Assembly (NCBI RefSeq): GCF_011058165.1 | Contig: NZ_JAALEG010000049.1 | Span: 1 to 44,201, forward strand | Reading direction: 5' to 3' | Length of the DNA: 44,201 nt | Source: Rhodococcus aetherivorans | GTDB lineage: Bacteria; Actinomycetota; Actinomycetes; Mycobacteriales; Mycobacteriaceae | The notes under the pieces: generated by a model | Database searches by the model: none | The model's input: only the letters and a program-made list of their open reading frames with translations | Told to the model about the DNA's origin: nothing | In this document: positions 25,691 through 34,187 of the stretch, in pieces | How the letters are laid out: each line of letters opens with the position of its first letter | Position numbering within the stretch: the first letter of the stretch is position 1 | Made by a program: the position numbers and the translations under genes

Positions 25691-27705
25691 ACGGCGGAAT
25701 CTCGTCCACCGTCTGGCTGCTGCCCGCGCTGCCGCTGCTCGGCGCGGCCGTGCTGCTGCTGGCCGGCCGGCGCAGCGACACGTGGGGACACCTGCTCGGA
25801 TGCGCGACGGCACTCGCCTCGTTCGCGCTCGGGGTCGCCCTCTTCGTCGACATGCTCGGCCGCGACGCCGCCGACCGTGCCGTGAACCAGAGCCTCTTCG
25901 AATGGATACCGGTCGCGGGCCTGCAGATCGACTTCGGGTTCCAGCTCGACCAGCTGTCGATGTGCTTCGTGCTGCTGATCACCGGCGTCGGCTCACTCAT
26001 CCACATCTACTCGGTCGGGTACATGGCACACGGCCCCGACCCCTCGGGTCGCTCCGCCGGCTCCGCTCCGGATGCGTCGGGTCGCTCCGCCGGCTCCGCT
26101 CCGGATGCGTCGGGTCGCTCCGCCGGCTCCGCTCCGGATGCGTCGGGTCGCTCCGTCGCTCCCGGGCGCCGGTTGTTCTTCGCCTACCTCAACCTCTTCC
26201 TTGCGGCGATGCTGCTGCTCGTCCTCGCCGACAACTACCTCGGCCTGTACGTGGGCTGGGAGGGTGTCGGTCTCGCCTCGTACCTGCTCATCGGGTTCTG
26301 GCAGTACAAGCCGTCCGCCGCAACCGCCGCGAAGAAGGCGTTCGTCGTCAACCGCGTCGGCGACATGGGCCTGGCCGTCGCCATGATGATCATGTTCGCG
26401 ACGTTCGGTTCCGTCACCTTCGACGACGTCTTCGGCGGGGCCGAGGGTGCGAGCGACGGCGTGCTCACCGCACTCGGCCTCGTGCTGCTGCTCGCCGCCT
26501 GCGGCAAGTCCGCGCAGGTGCCGCTGCAGTCCTGGCTCGGTGACGCGATGGAAGGCCCGACGCCGGTGTCGGCGCTGATCCACGCCGCCACCATGGTCAC
26601 CGCGGGCGTCTACCTGATCGTCCGGTCCGATGCGATCTTCGACCTCGCCCCCACCGCGCAACTCGCCGTCGTGCTCGTGGGCGCGGTGACCCTGCTGTTC
26701 GGGGCCGTCATCGGCTGCGCCAAGGACGACATCAAGAAGGCGCTCGCCGCGTCGACGATGAGCCAGATCGGCTACATGGTCCTCGCCGCCGGCCTCGGTC
26801 CCGCCGGGTACGCCTTCGCGATCATGCACCTGCTCACCCACGGCTTCTTCAAGGCCGGACTGTTCCTCGGTGCCGGATCGGTGATGCACGGGATGAACGA
26901 CGAGGTGAACATGCGCCGCTACGGCGGCCTGCGCACCGTCATGCCCGTCACGTTCGTCACCTTCGGCCTCGGCTACCTCGCGATCATCGGCATCCCGCCG
27001 TTCGCCGGCTTCTTCTCCAAGGACAAGATCATCGAGGCCGCCTTCGGAGCGGGCGGCGCCGAAGGCGTCGTCCTCGGGACGGCCGCCCTGCTCGGTGCCG
27101 GCATCACCGCGTTCTACATGACGCGGGTGATGCTGATGACCTTCTTCGGCCGGCGTCGCTGGGCCGCCGACGTCCATCCCCACGAGGCGCCGGCCGTGAT
27201 GACGGTGCCCATGATCGTGCTGGCCGTGGGTTCGGTCGGCGCCGGTGCTGCGCTCAGCCTGGGGGGAGCGCTGCAGAACTGGCTCGAGCCGGTGGTGGGG
27301 ACGTACGAGGCCGAACACCTGCTGCCGGTGTGGGTGACCACCGCCCTCACCCTCGCCGTCGTGCTCGCCGGTGCCGCGGTGGCCTACCGGCAGTACGCTC
27401 GGCGCGACATTCCCGAGGTCGCCCCCGCCGAGGTATCGGTGTTCACCGTCGCCGCCCGCAGGGATCTCTACGGCGACACGGTCAACGAGGCGGTGTTCAT
27501 GCGGCCCGGACGGTCCCTGACCTCGACCCTGGTGACCGTCGACGACAAGGGCGTCGACGGCGCGGTCGACGGGATCTCCGCCACGGTCGGCGCCTTGTCC
27601 GCCCGGATGCGGCACCTGCAGACCGGTTTCGTGCGGTCCTACGGCTTGTCCATGTTGGTAGGCGCGGCCGTCGTGGTCGCGACGATGGTGCTGGGGAGGC
27701 TGTAG
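25687..27705 (+). CDS. nuoL: NADH-quinone oxidoreductase subunit L with repeat insertion
   Basis: NuoL is the distal antiporter-like, proton-pumping subunit of complex I, with a long lateral helix at its C-terminus. The 672-residue protein has the conserved Glu in [18 protein letters not shown] and Lys in [17 protein letters not shown], plus the [10 protein letters not shown] and [14 protein letters not shown] segments. The short loop after [10 protein letters not shown] normally runs directly into a [10 protein letters not shown] segment. Here it is interrupted by residues 118-160, built of 11-residue repeats [11 protein letters not shown]. Both flanking helices are intact and the frame is kept. 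Translation is probably coupled to the upstream minicistron. Confidence 0.96.
   Translation: MNGGISSTVWLLPALPLLGAAVLLLAGRRSDTWGHLLGCATALASFALGVALFVDMLGRDAADRAVNQSLFEWIPVAGLQIDFGFQLDQLSMCFVLLITGVGSLIHIYSVGYMAHGPDPSGRSAGSAPDASGRSAGSAPDASGRSAGSAPDASGRSVAPGRRLFFAYLNLFLAAMLLLVLADNYLGLYVGWEGVGLASYLLIGFWQYKPSAATAAKKAFVVNRVGDMGLAVAMMIMFATFGSVTFDDVFGGAEGASDGVLTALGLVLLLAACGKSAQVPLQSWLGDAMEGPTPVSALIHAATMVTAGVYLIVRSDAIFDLAPTAQLAVVLVGAVTLLFGAVIGCAKDDIKKALAASTMSQIGYMVLAAGLGPAGYAFAIMHLLTHGFFKAGLFLGAGSVMHGMNDEVNMRRYGGLRTVMPVTFVTFGLGYLAIIGIPPFAGFFSKDKIIEAAFGAGGAEGVVLGTAALLGAGITAFYMTRVMLMTFFGRRRWAADVHPHEAPAVMTVPMIVLAVGSVGAGAALSLGGALQNWLEPVVGTYEAEHLLPVWVTTALTLAVVLAGAAVAYRQYARRDIPEVAPAEVSVFTVAARRDLYGDTVNEAVFMRPGRSLTSTLVTVDDKGVDGAVDGISATVGALSARMRHLQTGFVRSYGLSMLVGAAVVVATMVLGRL
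26044..26154 (+). repeat. 33-bp tandem repeat inside nuoL
   Basis: Three identical 33-bp units (26044-26076, 26077-26109, 26110-26142) and a partial fourth encode [11 protein letters not shown]. The unit begins TCGGGTCGCTCCGCCGGCTC. Complete identity between copies indicates recent expansion or constant homogenisation. The insert keeps the reading frame. Confidence 0.92.
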
Positions 27706-29339
27706 TGGACGACTTTCCCTGGTTGACGACCCTGTGGGTGGTTCCGCTCGTCGGTGCCGTCGTCGTGCTGGCGCTTCCCGCCCGCATGCGAAGCCTCGCC
27801 AAGACGACGGCGCTGGCGGTCGCGGCCGTGGTGCTCGTACTGGCCTGCGCACTGGCGGTCGGATTCGATCCGGCAGGTGAGCAGTACCAGTTCGTCGAAT
27901 CCCACGAGTGGATTCCGGCCCTGGGCACCCGATACACGCTGGGCGTGGACGGTATCGCGCTCGTGCTGGTGCTGCTGACCGCGGTGCTGCTTCCGCTGCT
28001 GATGCTGGCGGGCTGGAACGACGCGACACAGGCCGAGTCCGCCGCGACCGCCCGGGGATCCGCGCCGCGGCGCACCACGCAGCTGTACATGGCGCTGATG
28101 CTGACGGTCGAGGCGATGGTGATGGTGTCGTTCACCGCCCTCGACGTGCTGCTGTTCTACATCTTCTTCGAAGCGATGCTCATTCCGATGTACTTCCTCA
28201 TCGGAGGATTCGGGGATCGTCTCGGGGATCGCACGCAGCGCTCCCGCGCGGCGGTGAAGTTCCTGCTCTACAACCTGTTCGGCGGACTGATCATGCTGGC
28301 CGCGGTCATCGGGCTGTACGTGGTCACCGCCCGGCAGGGCGCCGGCACCTTCGACTTCCGGGACATCGTCGCCGCCGTGACCGGCGGCGGTCTCGGCGCC
28401 GACGCCGTGGTGCTCCACGCGCTGTTCCTCGGCTTCATGTTCGCCTTCGCCGTGAAGGCACCGTTGTGGCCGTTCCACACCTGGCTGCCCGGCGCCGCGG
28501 TGCAGGCCACCCCGGCCGGGGCGGTGCTGATGATGGCCGTGGTCGACAAGGTCGGCACGTTCGGCATGCTGCGCTACTGCCTGCAACTGTTTCCCGAGTC
28601 GTCGGTGTACTTCGCGCCGGTGATCGTCACGCTCGCGGTGATCGGCATCGTCTACGGCGCGGCGGTCGCCATCGGCCAGACGGACGTGATGCGCCTGATC
28701 GCCTACACCTCCATCTCGCACTTCGGGTTCATCATCCTCGGCATCTTCGCGATGACCAGCCAGGGGCAGGCCGGTTCGACGCTGTACATGGTCAACCACG
28801 GCATCTCCACCGCGGCGCTGTTCCTGATCGCCGGGTTCCTCGTCTCCCGGCGGGGATCCCGCGCGATCGCCGCCTACGGTGGCGTCCGCAAGGTCGCCCC
28901 CGTCCTGGCCGGCACGTTCCTCGTCGCGGGACTGGCGACCCTGTCCCTTCCCGGCCTGGCGCCGTTCGTCAGCGAATTCCTGGTGCTGATCGGCACGTAT
29001 CCGCGTTACCAGGTCGCTGCCGTGTTCGCAGTGCTCGCACTCGTCCTCTCGGCGATCTACGTGCTGTGGCTGTACCAGCGCATGATGACCGGACCGATCA
29101 CCGACGGCAACGAGCACGTGTCCGATCTGGTGCCCCGCGAACTCGCCGTCGTGGTGCCGCTCATCGCGTTGCTCCTCGTCCTGGGCGTGTATCCGAAACC
29201 CGCCCTCGACGTGATCACCCCGGCGGTGAGCCGGGTCCTGGTCACGGTCGACCAGCCCGATCCGGCGCCGCCCGCGCCGGCCGAGCCCGTCGCGGGCGGC
29301 GGGACCGGGCCCGACACTCACGGAGGGACGCACAGGTGA
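27705..29339 (+). CDS. nuoM: NADH-quinone oxidoreductase subunit M
   Basis: NuoM is the middle antiporter-like proton-pumping subunit. The 544-residue protein has the key Glu in FYIFFEAMLIPMYFLIGGFG and the Lys in FAVKAPLWPFHTWLPGA. SISHFGFIILGIFA and VNHGISTAALFLIAGFL are further conserved helices. About 14 membrane helices are expected. GTG at 27705 overlaps the nuoL stop by one base (TAGTG) and follows GGGGAGG. The end overlaps the nuoN start by four bases. A short Pro/Ala-rich tail closes the protein. Confidence 0.97.
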   Translation: MDDFPWLTTLWVVPLVGAVVVLALPARMRSLAKTTALAVAAVVLVLACALAVGFDPAGEQYQFVESHEWIPALGTRYTLGVDGIALVLVLLTAVLLPLLMLAGWNDATQAESAATARGSAPRRTTQLYMALMLTVEAMVMVSFTALDVLLFYIFFEAMLIPMYFLIGGFGDRLGDRTQRSRAAVKFLLYNLFGGLIMLAAVIGLYVVTARQGAGTFDFRDIVAAVTGGGLGADAVVLHALFLGFMFAFAVKAPLWPFHTWLPGAAVQATPAGAVLMMAVVDKVGTFGMLRYCLQLFPESSVYFAPVIVTLAVIGIVYGAAVAIGQTDVMRLIAYTSISHFGFIILGIFAMTSQGQAGSTLYMVNHGISTAALFLIAGFLVSRRGSRAIAAYGGVRKVAPVLAGTFLVAGLATLSLPGLAPFVSEFLVLIGTYPRYQVAAVFAVLALVLSAIYVLWLYQRMMTGPITDGNEHVSDLVPRELAVVVPLIALLLVLGVYPKPALDVITPAVSRVLVTVDQPDPAPPAPAEPVAGGGTGPDTHGGTHR

Positions 29340-30985
29340 CTCTCTCGGACGGCACCACCGTTCTCGCTCAGGCGATTCCGGCCCCCGACCTCGAATACGG
29401 CCCGCTCTCTCCCATACTGATCGTGTTCGGGGTGGCCGTCGCCGCAGTGCTCGTCGAGGCGTTCGTTCCCCGCCGCGGCCGGTACGCGAGCCAGCTGCTG
29501 CTCGCGCTCGGCGGTCTCGTGGCCGCGTTCGTGGCCGTCGTCGTGCTCGCTGCGGGGCTGGACTTCTCCGCCGAGGCCGCGCCCGGGTACACCGCCGCGG
29601 TGGACGCGGTGGCGGTCGACGGGCCCACTCTGTTCCTGCAGGGCACCATCCTGCTCGTCTCGATCCTCGCGGTGCTGCTCGTCGCCGAACGCGGAATCGA
29701 GCCGGGCGCCCGCGGCGCCACTGCGGGGGGACCGGGCGCGGCGGCGGCGACGGGCGCCGGCGGTGCCGACGCATTCGCCCCGCAGGCGTCCGCGGTGCCG
29801 GGCAGCCTCGCCGAGCGCGAGGCCGCCGCGGTGGGGATGTCGCAGACCGAGGTCTTCCCGTTGGTGCTGTTCGCGGTCGGGGGGATGCTGCTGTTCCCGG
29901 CCTCGAACGACCTGCTCACGATGTTCATCGCGCTCGAGGTCCTGTCGCTGCCCCTGTACCTGCTGTGCGGCCTGGCCCGGCGGCAGCGCCTGCTCTCGCA
30001 GGAATCGGCACTGAAGTACTTCCTGCTCGGCGCGTTCTCCTCGGCCTTCTTCCTCTTCGGCGTGGCGCTGCTGTACGGCTACGCGGGCACGGTCCGGTTG
30101 GCGGGCATCGCCGACGCCGTCGCGGGCCGCGCGGACGGGGACACACTGGCATTGATCGGCGCGGCGATGCTCGCGGTGGGCCTGCTGTTCAAGATCGGGG
30201 CGGTGCCGTTCCACTCGTGGATCCCCGACGTCTATCAGGGGGCGCCCACACCGATCACCGCCTTCATGGCGGCGGCCACCAAGGTCGCGGCGTTCGGCGC
30301 GATGCTGCGGGTGTTCTACGTGGCGCTGCCCGGGCTGCGCGACGACTGGCGTCCCCTGCTGTGGGGCGTCGCGATCCTGACGATGGTGGCGGGATCGGTG
30401 CTGGCCGTGACGCAGAACGACGTGAAGCGGATGCTGGCCTACTCGTCGGTCGCCCACGCCGGCTTCATCCTCACCGGCCTGATCGCCGCCGACCGGGCGG
30501 GGCTGGCGTCGACGATGTTCTACCTGTTCGCCTACGGATTCAGCACCCTCGGCGCGTTCGCCGTGGTGACCCTGGTCCGCGACGATCTCGGGGAGGCGAC
30601 CCACATGTCCCGCTGGGCGGGGCTCGGCCGGCGCTCACCGCTCGTCGGCGCGGTCTTCGCCCTGTTCCTCCTCGCGTTCGCCGGCATCCCGCTCACGAGC
30701 GGGTTCGTCAGCAAGTTCGCCGTGTTCGGGGCGGCGGCGGGCAGCGGAGCCGTTCCACTCGTGATCGTCGGCGTGGTCAGCAGCGCGATCGCGGCGTACT
30801 TCTACGTGCGCGTCATCGTGCTGATGTTCTTCGACGAGCCGGACCGCGACGCCCCGACGGTCGTGGTGCCCAGTGTGCTGACAACCGTCGCGGTCGCCGC
30901 CGGGGCGGTGATGACGGTGGTGCTCGGCGTCTTCCCGCAGCCGCTGCTCGATCTCGCGGATCGGGTCGCGGTGTTCCTCGGCTGA
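29336..30985 (+). CDS. nuoN: NADH-quinone oxidoreductase subunit N
   Basis: NuoN is the third antiporter-like subunit and the last gene of the operon. The 549-residue protein has the key Glu in FIALEVLSLPLYLLCGLAR and the Lys in LLFKIGAVPFHSWIPDVYQG. YSSVAHAGFILTG and GIPLTSGFVSKFAVFG are further marks. An Ala/Gly-rich loop of about 45 residues (around residues 122-165, with DAFAPQASAVPGS) precedes the Glu-bearing helix; similar loops occur in mycobacterial NuoN. GTG overlaps the nuoM stop (GTGA). Confidence 0.97.
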   Translation: MTLSDGTTVLAQAIPAPDLEYGPLSPILIVFGVAVAAVLVEAFVPRRGRYASQLLLALGGLVAAFVAVVVLAAGLDFSAEAAPGYTAAVDAVAVDGPTLFLQGTILLVSILAVLLVAERGIEPGARGATAGGPGAAAATGAGGADAFAPQASAVPGSLAEREAAAVGMSQTEVFPLVLFAVGGMLLFPASNDLLTMFIALEVLSLPLYLLCGLARRQRLLSQESALKYFLLGAFSSAFFLFGVALLYGYAGTVRLAGIADAVAGRADGDTLALIGAAMLAVGLLFKIGAVPFHSWIPDVYQGAPTPITAFMAAATKVAAFGAMLRVFYVALPGLRDDWRPLLWGVAILTMVAGSVLAVTQNDVKRMLAYSSVAHAGFILTGLIAADRAGLASTMFYLFAYGFSTLGAFAVVTLVRDDLGEATHMSRWAGLGRRSPLVGAVFALFLLAFAGIPLTSGFVSKFAVFGAAAGSGAVPLVIVGVVSSAIAAYFYVRVIVLMFFDEPDRDAPTVVVPSVLTTVAVAAGAVMTVVLGVFPQPLLDLADRVAVFLG

Positions 30986-31006
30986 CCGCCGCGTCACCCG
31001 GCGGTC
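30984..31006 (+). terminator. Weak hairpin at the end of the nuo operon
   Basis: GACCGCCG and CGGCGGTC are perfect inverted arms with a seven-base loop, beginning within the nuoN stop codon. No T-run follows. It may end the nuo transcript. Confidence 0.35.
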
Positions 31007-31024
31007 GCGGCGCGGCGGCGTCCG

Positions 31025-31379
31025 GTTCCCGCCGACCGCGTCGATCAGGCCGTAGTCACGGGCCTGCTCGGCGGTCAGGATCCGGTGTGCGCGCATGTTC
31101 TCGGCGATCTCTTCCACGGGGCTCCGGCAGACGTCCGCGAGGTGTTGCTGCAGTGCCCGCAACTGCTGCCGGTCGGCCTCGACGTCGTGCGGCCACAGCT
31201 GCACCGGGTCGTCGCCGGAGGTGTCGAGCAGCGCGAGCGTGGTCGAGACGACCCGTCAGCCGGACGATCCGTCGGTCGCACAGCCGCTCGGCCAGCCAAT
31301 CGGGGCCGGGGGCGACGAGCGACGTGTACTGCGCCGGTGCGGGGGCAGGCGGGTGAGGTTCGGGCTGCCAGGGCGGCAC
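31025..31379 (-). pseudogene. Remnant of a ClpP-like protease gene
   Basis: On the minus strand one frame reads AQYTSLVAPGPDWLAERL then RRIVRLTG, matching the N-terminus of ClpP-family proteins. A second frame continues STTLALLDTSGDDPVQL and then ClpP C-terminal sequence (SPVEEIAENMRAHRILTAEQ, then ARDYGLIDAVGG). The whole centre is missing, including the SPGG strand, catalytic Ser and His. The two parts are joined with a frameshift. It cannot make an active protease. The remnant runs toward the end of nuoN. Confidence 0.75.
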
Positions 31380-31452
31380 GGCCGAAGCGGGCCTGGAGCA
31401 GTCTCGATAGTGATGCACCCCGTCGTCCGGCTCGCTGACCGCAGCCGGGATA

Positions 31453-31458
31453 TACCGT
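31453..31458 (+). promoter_or_regulatory. Putative -10 element of the phoD gene
   Basis: TACCGT, within TATACCGT, fits TANNNT and lies five bases before the ATG at 31464. No ribosome binding site is present. This suggests a leaderless or near-leaderless transcript. Confidence 0.35.
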
Positions 31459-31463
31459 GGTGT

Positions 31464-33041
31464 ATGTCCCTCTCCCGTCGGCAGGTGTTGCGAGTCGGTA
31501 TGGCCGGAGCGGCTGCGGTGCTGGTGGGTACGTCGGGGGTGAGCAGCGCGCGCTTGCCGGCGCCGCGGTGGCGAGGAGATGACCCGTTCGTACTCGGTGT
31601 GGCATCGGGAGATCCGACACCGGACGGTGTCGTCCTGTGGACCCGTCTGGCACCGGACCCGCTTGCCCCCGGCGGGCGCGGCGGCATGGGGTGGGATCCG
31701 GTGACCGTCGAATACGAAGTCGCGCACGATGAGAGCTTCCGGCAGGTGGTGACGCGCGGTACGGCTGTCGCGACGCGCGAACTCGCCCACAGCGTGCACC
31801 CGGAGATCCACGGCTTGGAGCCCTCTCGCTGGTACTTCTACCGGTTTCGTGCCGGCTCGGCGATCTCTCCGGTGGGCCGGACCCGCACGGCCCCTGCTCC
31901 GGGACAATCCACCTCGCGGATGCGGTTTGCGTTCGCCTCCTGTCAATCGTGGAGTTCGGGGTTCTACACCGCATACGAGCACATGAGCGATGAGGACCTC
32001 GATTTGGTCGTCCATCTGGGCGACTACATCTACGAACGCGGGTGGAGGCGCGGCCGTGAGGGAATGTCGATGGGAGTGGACCGTGACGAAGCCGTCGATC
32101 TGCCCGGCTACCGGTTGCGCTACGCACAGTACAAAGCGGAGCAGCCGCTGCGGGACGCGCATGCAGCTTTTCCCTGGATTGTGACCATGGACGATCACGA
32201 GGTCGACAACAACTGGGCCGCCGATGCGCCGGGGCTGGGCATCGACATCTATCGCATCTCCGCGCTGTTCCGTCGGCGCCGAGCCGCTGCCTTCCAGGCG
32301 CTGTACGAGCATCAGCCGCTGCGACTCGCGCAGCGGCCCTCCGGGCCGGGGATGCGCCTGCACCGTCGCTATCGCTTCGGTGATCTCGCGCAGATCACCA
32401 TGCTCGATACACGGCAATATCGGGACCGGCAGGCCTGCGGGGAGGACGTCACCGCGAACTGCGCCGACCGGCTCGACACCGACCGCACGATATTGGGTGC
32501 ACCGCAACGGGACTGGCTGATCGATGGATTCATCGACTCGGCGGTCCGTTGGCAGATCATCGGCAATCAGGTGGCGATGGGCCAGACCGACAACGATCCC
32601 GGGCCGGAGACGGTCGTGTCGTCCGATTCCTGGGACGGGTACGTCGCCGATCGCAACACCGTCCTCGGCGCTGCGGCGGATCGCGGCGTCCGCAATCTGG
32701 TGGTGATCACCGGGGACCGTCACCAGAACATCGTCGCCGACTTGCGCCGGGACTACGCCGATCCGGAATCACCGGTCGTTGCGGCGGAATTCTCGGGAAC
32801 GTCGATCACCTCAGCTGGCGACGGCGCCGACATGAACGACACCGGGCGCCGCCTGCTGGCCGCCAACCCCGACATGAAGTTCTTCAACGCGCAGCGTGGA
32901 TACGTGCGCGTCGACCTGGATCATCAGGTGTGGCGAAACGACTTCCGCGTCGTTCCCTATGTCCGGCGCCCGGGCGCGCCCATCCACACCCGTGCCAGCT
33001 TTGTTGTCGAGGATCAGAAGCCCAGTGTCACCGAGGCCTGA
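31464..33041 (+). CDS. phoD: PhoD-family alkaline phosphatase, Tat-exported
   Basis: PhoD enzymes are secreted calcium/iron phosphodiesterases or monoesterases that free phosphate from organic sources. The 525-residue protein begins with a twin-arginine signal (SLSRRQVLRVGMAGAAAVLV, then GTSGVSSA). A PhoD N-terminal beta-sandwich domain follows (FVLGVASGDPTPDGVVLWTR). The metallophosphatase domain has FAFASCQS, LVVHLGDYIYERG, TMDDHEVDNNWA and VVITGDRHQN, so the metal ligands appear complete. No Pho-box was identified. Codon use is less GC-biased than in nuo, with more codons such as GAT, CAT and TTG, which may mean separate ancestry. Confidence 0.93.
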   Translation: MSLSRRQVLRVGMAGAAAVLVGTSGVSSARLPAPRWRGDDPFVLGVASGDPTPDGVVLWTRLAPDPLAPGGRGGMGWDPVTVEYEVAHDESFRQVVTRGTAVATRELAHSVHPEIHGLEPSRWYFYRFRAGSAISPVGRTRTAPAPGQSTSRMRFAFASCQSWSSGFYTAYEHMSDEDLDLVVHLGDYIYERGWRRGREGMSMGVDRDEAVDLPGYRLRYAQYKAEQPLRDAHAAFPWIVTMDDHEVDNNWAADAPGLGIDIYRISALFRRRRAAAFQALYEHQPLRLAQRPSGPGMRLHRRYRFGDLAQITMLDTRQYRDRQACGEDVTANCADRLDTDRTILGAPQRDWLIDGFIDSAVRWQIIGNQVAMGQTDNDPGPETVVSSDSWDGYVADRNTVLGAAADRGVRNLVVITGDRHQNIVADLRRDYADPESPVVAAEFSGTSITSAGDGADMNDTGRRLLAANPDMKFFNAQRGYVRVDLDHQVWRNDFRVVPYVRRPGAPIHTRASFVVEDQKPSVTEA

Positions 33042-33203
33042 CGGGGTTCAGCACTGATCCTCGGCCGGTCGGCGGCGGGCCCCTTTCGTCGCCCGCACTT
33101 CTGTCGCCTGCACGTTCGGTGACGTAGGTTCGAGTCATGGCCGGGTCATCTGTCCCGACGACCGCGGAATCGACCACAGCGACCGGTTGCCGAGGAGTTT
33201 CGA

Positions 33204-33422
33204 GTGGAGCGACTCCGCAGGCACCTGACTCACGGCGCTCTCGCCAAGGCGAGCGGCGTCAGCCACCACACGATCCTGCGCCTGGAACGAGGCGAAGGAA
33301 TCACCGACATGGTGGATCTCGTCTGTATCGGCCTGGTGTTGGAGGTGCAGGCAACGGATCTGTTGAGGCGCGCTCTCGCGGAGGCGCGCCTGGCGGGGTA
33401 CTTCACTGCCGAAGCGGAGTAG
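33204..33422 (+). CDS. Small helix-turn-helix (XRE-type) protein
   Basis: The 72-residue protein is a Cro/C1-type helix-turn-helix: LTHGALAKASGVSHHTILRL is the HTH core, followed by ERGEGITDMVDLVCIGLVL. There is no other domain, and the N-terminal helix is short. The GTG at 33204 has GAGGAG upstream. A related fragment (shared MVDLV and EV.A.DLL) survives on the other strand at about 35.5 kb, so there were once two copies. A regulatory target is not evident. A decayed-gene region follows. Confidence 0.7.
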   Translation: MERLRRHLTHGALAKASGVSHHTILRLERGEGITDMVDLVCIGLVLEVQATDLLRRALAEARLAGYFTAEAE

Positions 33423-33576
33423 ATCGCTCGCGGAAGCGGTCCCCCTCGAGCAACTACGGGCGATGTGCACCGACGCCGACGGCGGTGCCCAGTTTCGAGG
33501 CGTGACTACAGGGACTTGCGGGGCGGATAATTGCGGCAGGTGAAATCGGTGCTGAGCCGAGTCGAGGGCGGTCGGC

Positions 33577-33858
33577 ATGGATTGGCAACAACGCTGGGCG
33601 GTCGAGGGTGTGCAGACAGGAATTCTCATCGTGCGATCCCTGGTCGCAGAGGCGCTCGACGAGGTCCCCGCCGGAGTCGCACTGCGCGATGTTGCGTTGC
33701 CCGAGGACCTTCGGTGCCGCTACGAGCAGGCCCGCCTGTTGCTCGCCCGGGCGGTGACCGAGGCCCGGGCGATCGGTGTGGTCGTTCCCCCGGCCGCCGA
33801 ACTCGACCCGGACAGGCTTTTTCGGGGGTTGCGGCCGTGTGAGTCGGGGAGGAATTAG
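33577..33858 (+). CDS. Hypothetical protein (93 aa)
   Basis: No family was recognised. The 93-residue product is mostly helical and acidic (GILIVRSLVAEALDEVPAGV, then CRYEQARLLLARAVTEAR). It has no signal or membrane segment. The ATG at 33577 lacks a clear ribosome binding site, although GGGCGG lies 8-13 bases upstream. The codon pattern, with G or C in third positions, supports coding. It lies between the small HTH gene and the cyclase gene on the same strand. Confidence 0.5.
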   Translation: MDWQQRWAVEGVQTGILIVRSLVAEALDEVPAGVALRDVALPEDLRCRYEQARLLLARAVTEARAIGVVVPPAAELDPDRLFRGLRPCESGRN

Positions 33859-34187
33859 AGCACCGGCCGTCGGCCGGAGCCGGGCAGCGCGAGCGATCGC
33901 GTCCTCCGGCGGTGCGGTGCCCCGGATTCTCGGTGCGCTCGCCCACGGCGTTCAGGCACGGCTCGTCGACGTCGAGGCGACCGCCCTGATCGACCGACCG
34001 GGTTCTGTGTGCTGCATGTGAGGCACCGGTACCGAGTGCTGATCCTGAAGGGCATCCGGGTCACCCCGAGGTACCGAGCGACGTTTGCGGCAGCAGTGGC
34101 CATGTCCGACGCCGGTCGTTTCGACGTCGTCGTCATGGACGCGAGACTCCTGGGACAGGAGGCGGCGCGAGCCGGGACAATCCAGAA
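33859..34187 (+). other. Gap with possible gene debris
   Basis: No convincing gene is seen. Two short readings on the plus strand look partly protein-like: IASSGGAVPRILGALAHGVQ (33890-34021, ending at TGA) and a frame starting near 34009 with RFDVVVMDARLLGQEAAR. They are in different frames and match no known family. They may be decay products, or chance in GC-rich DNA. Confidence 0.35.
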
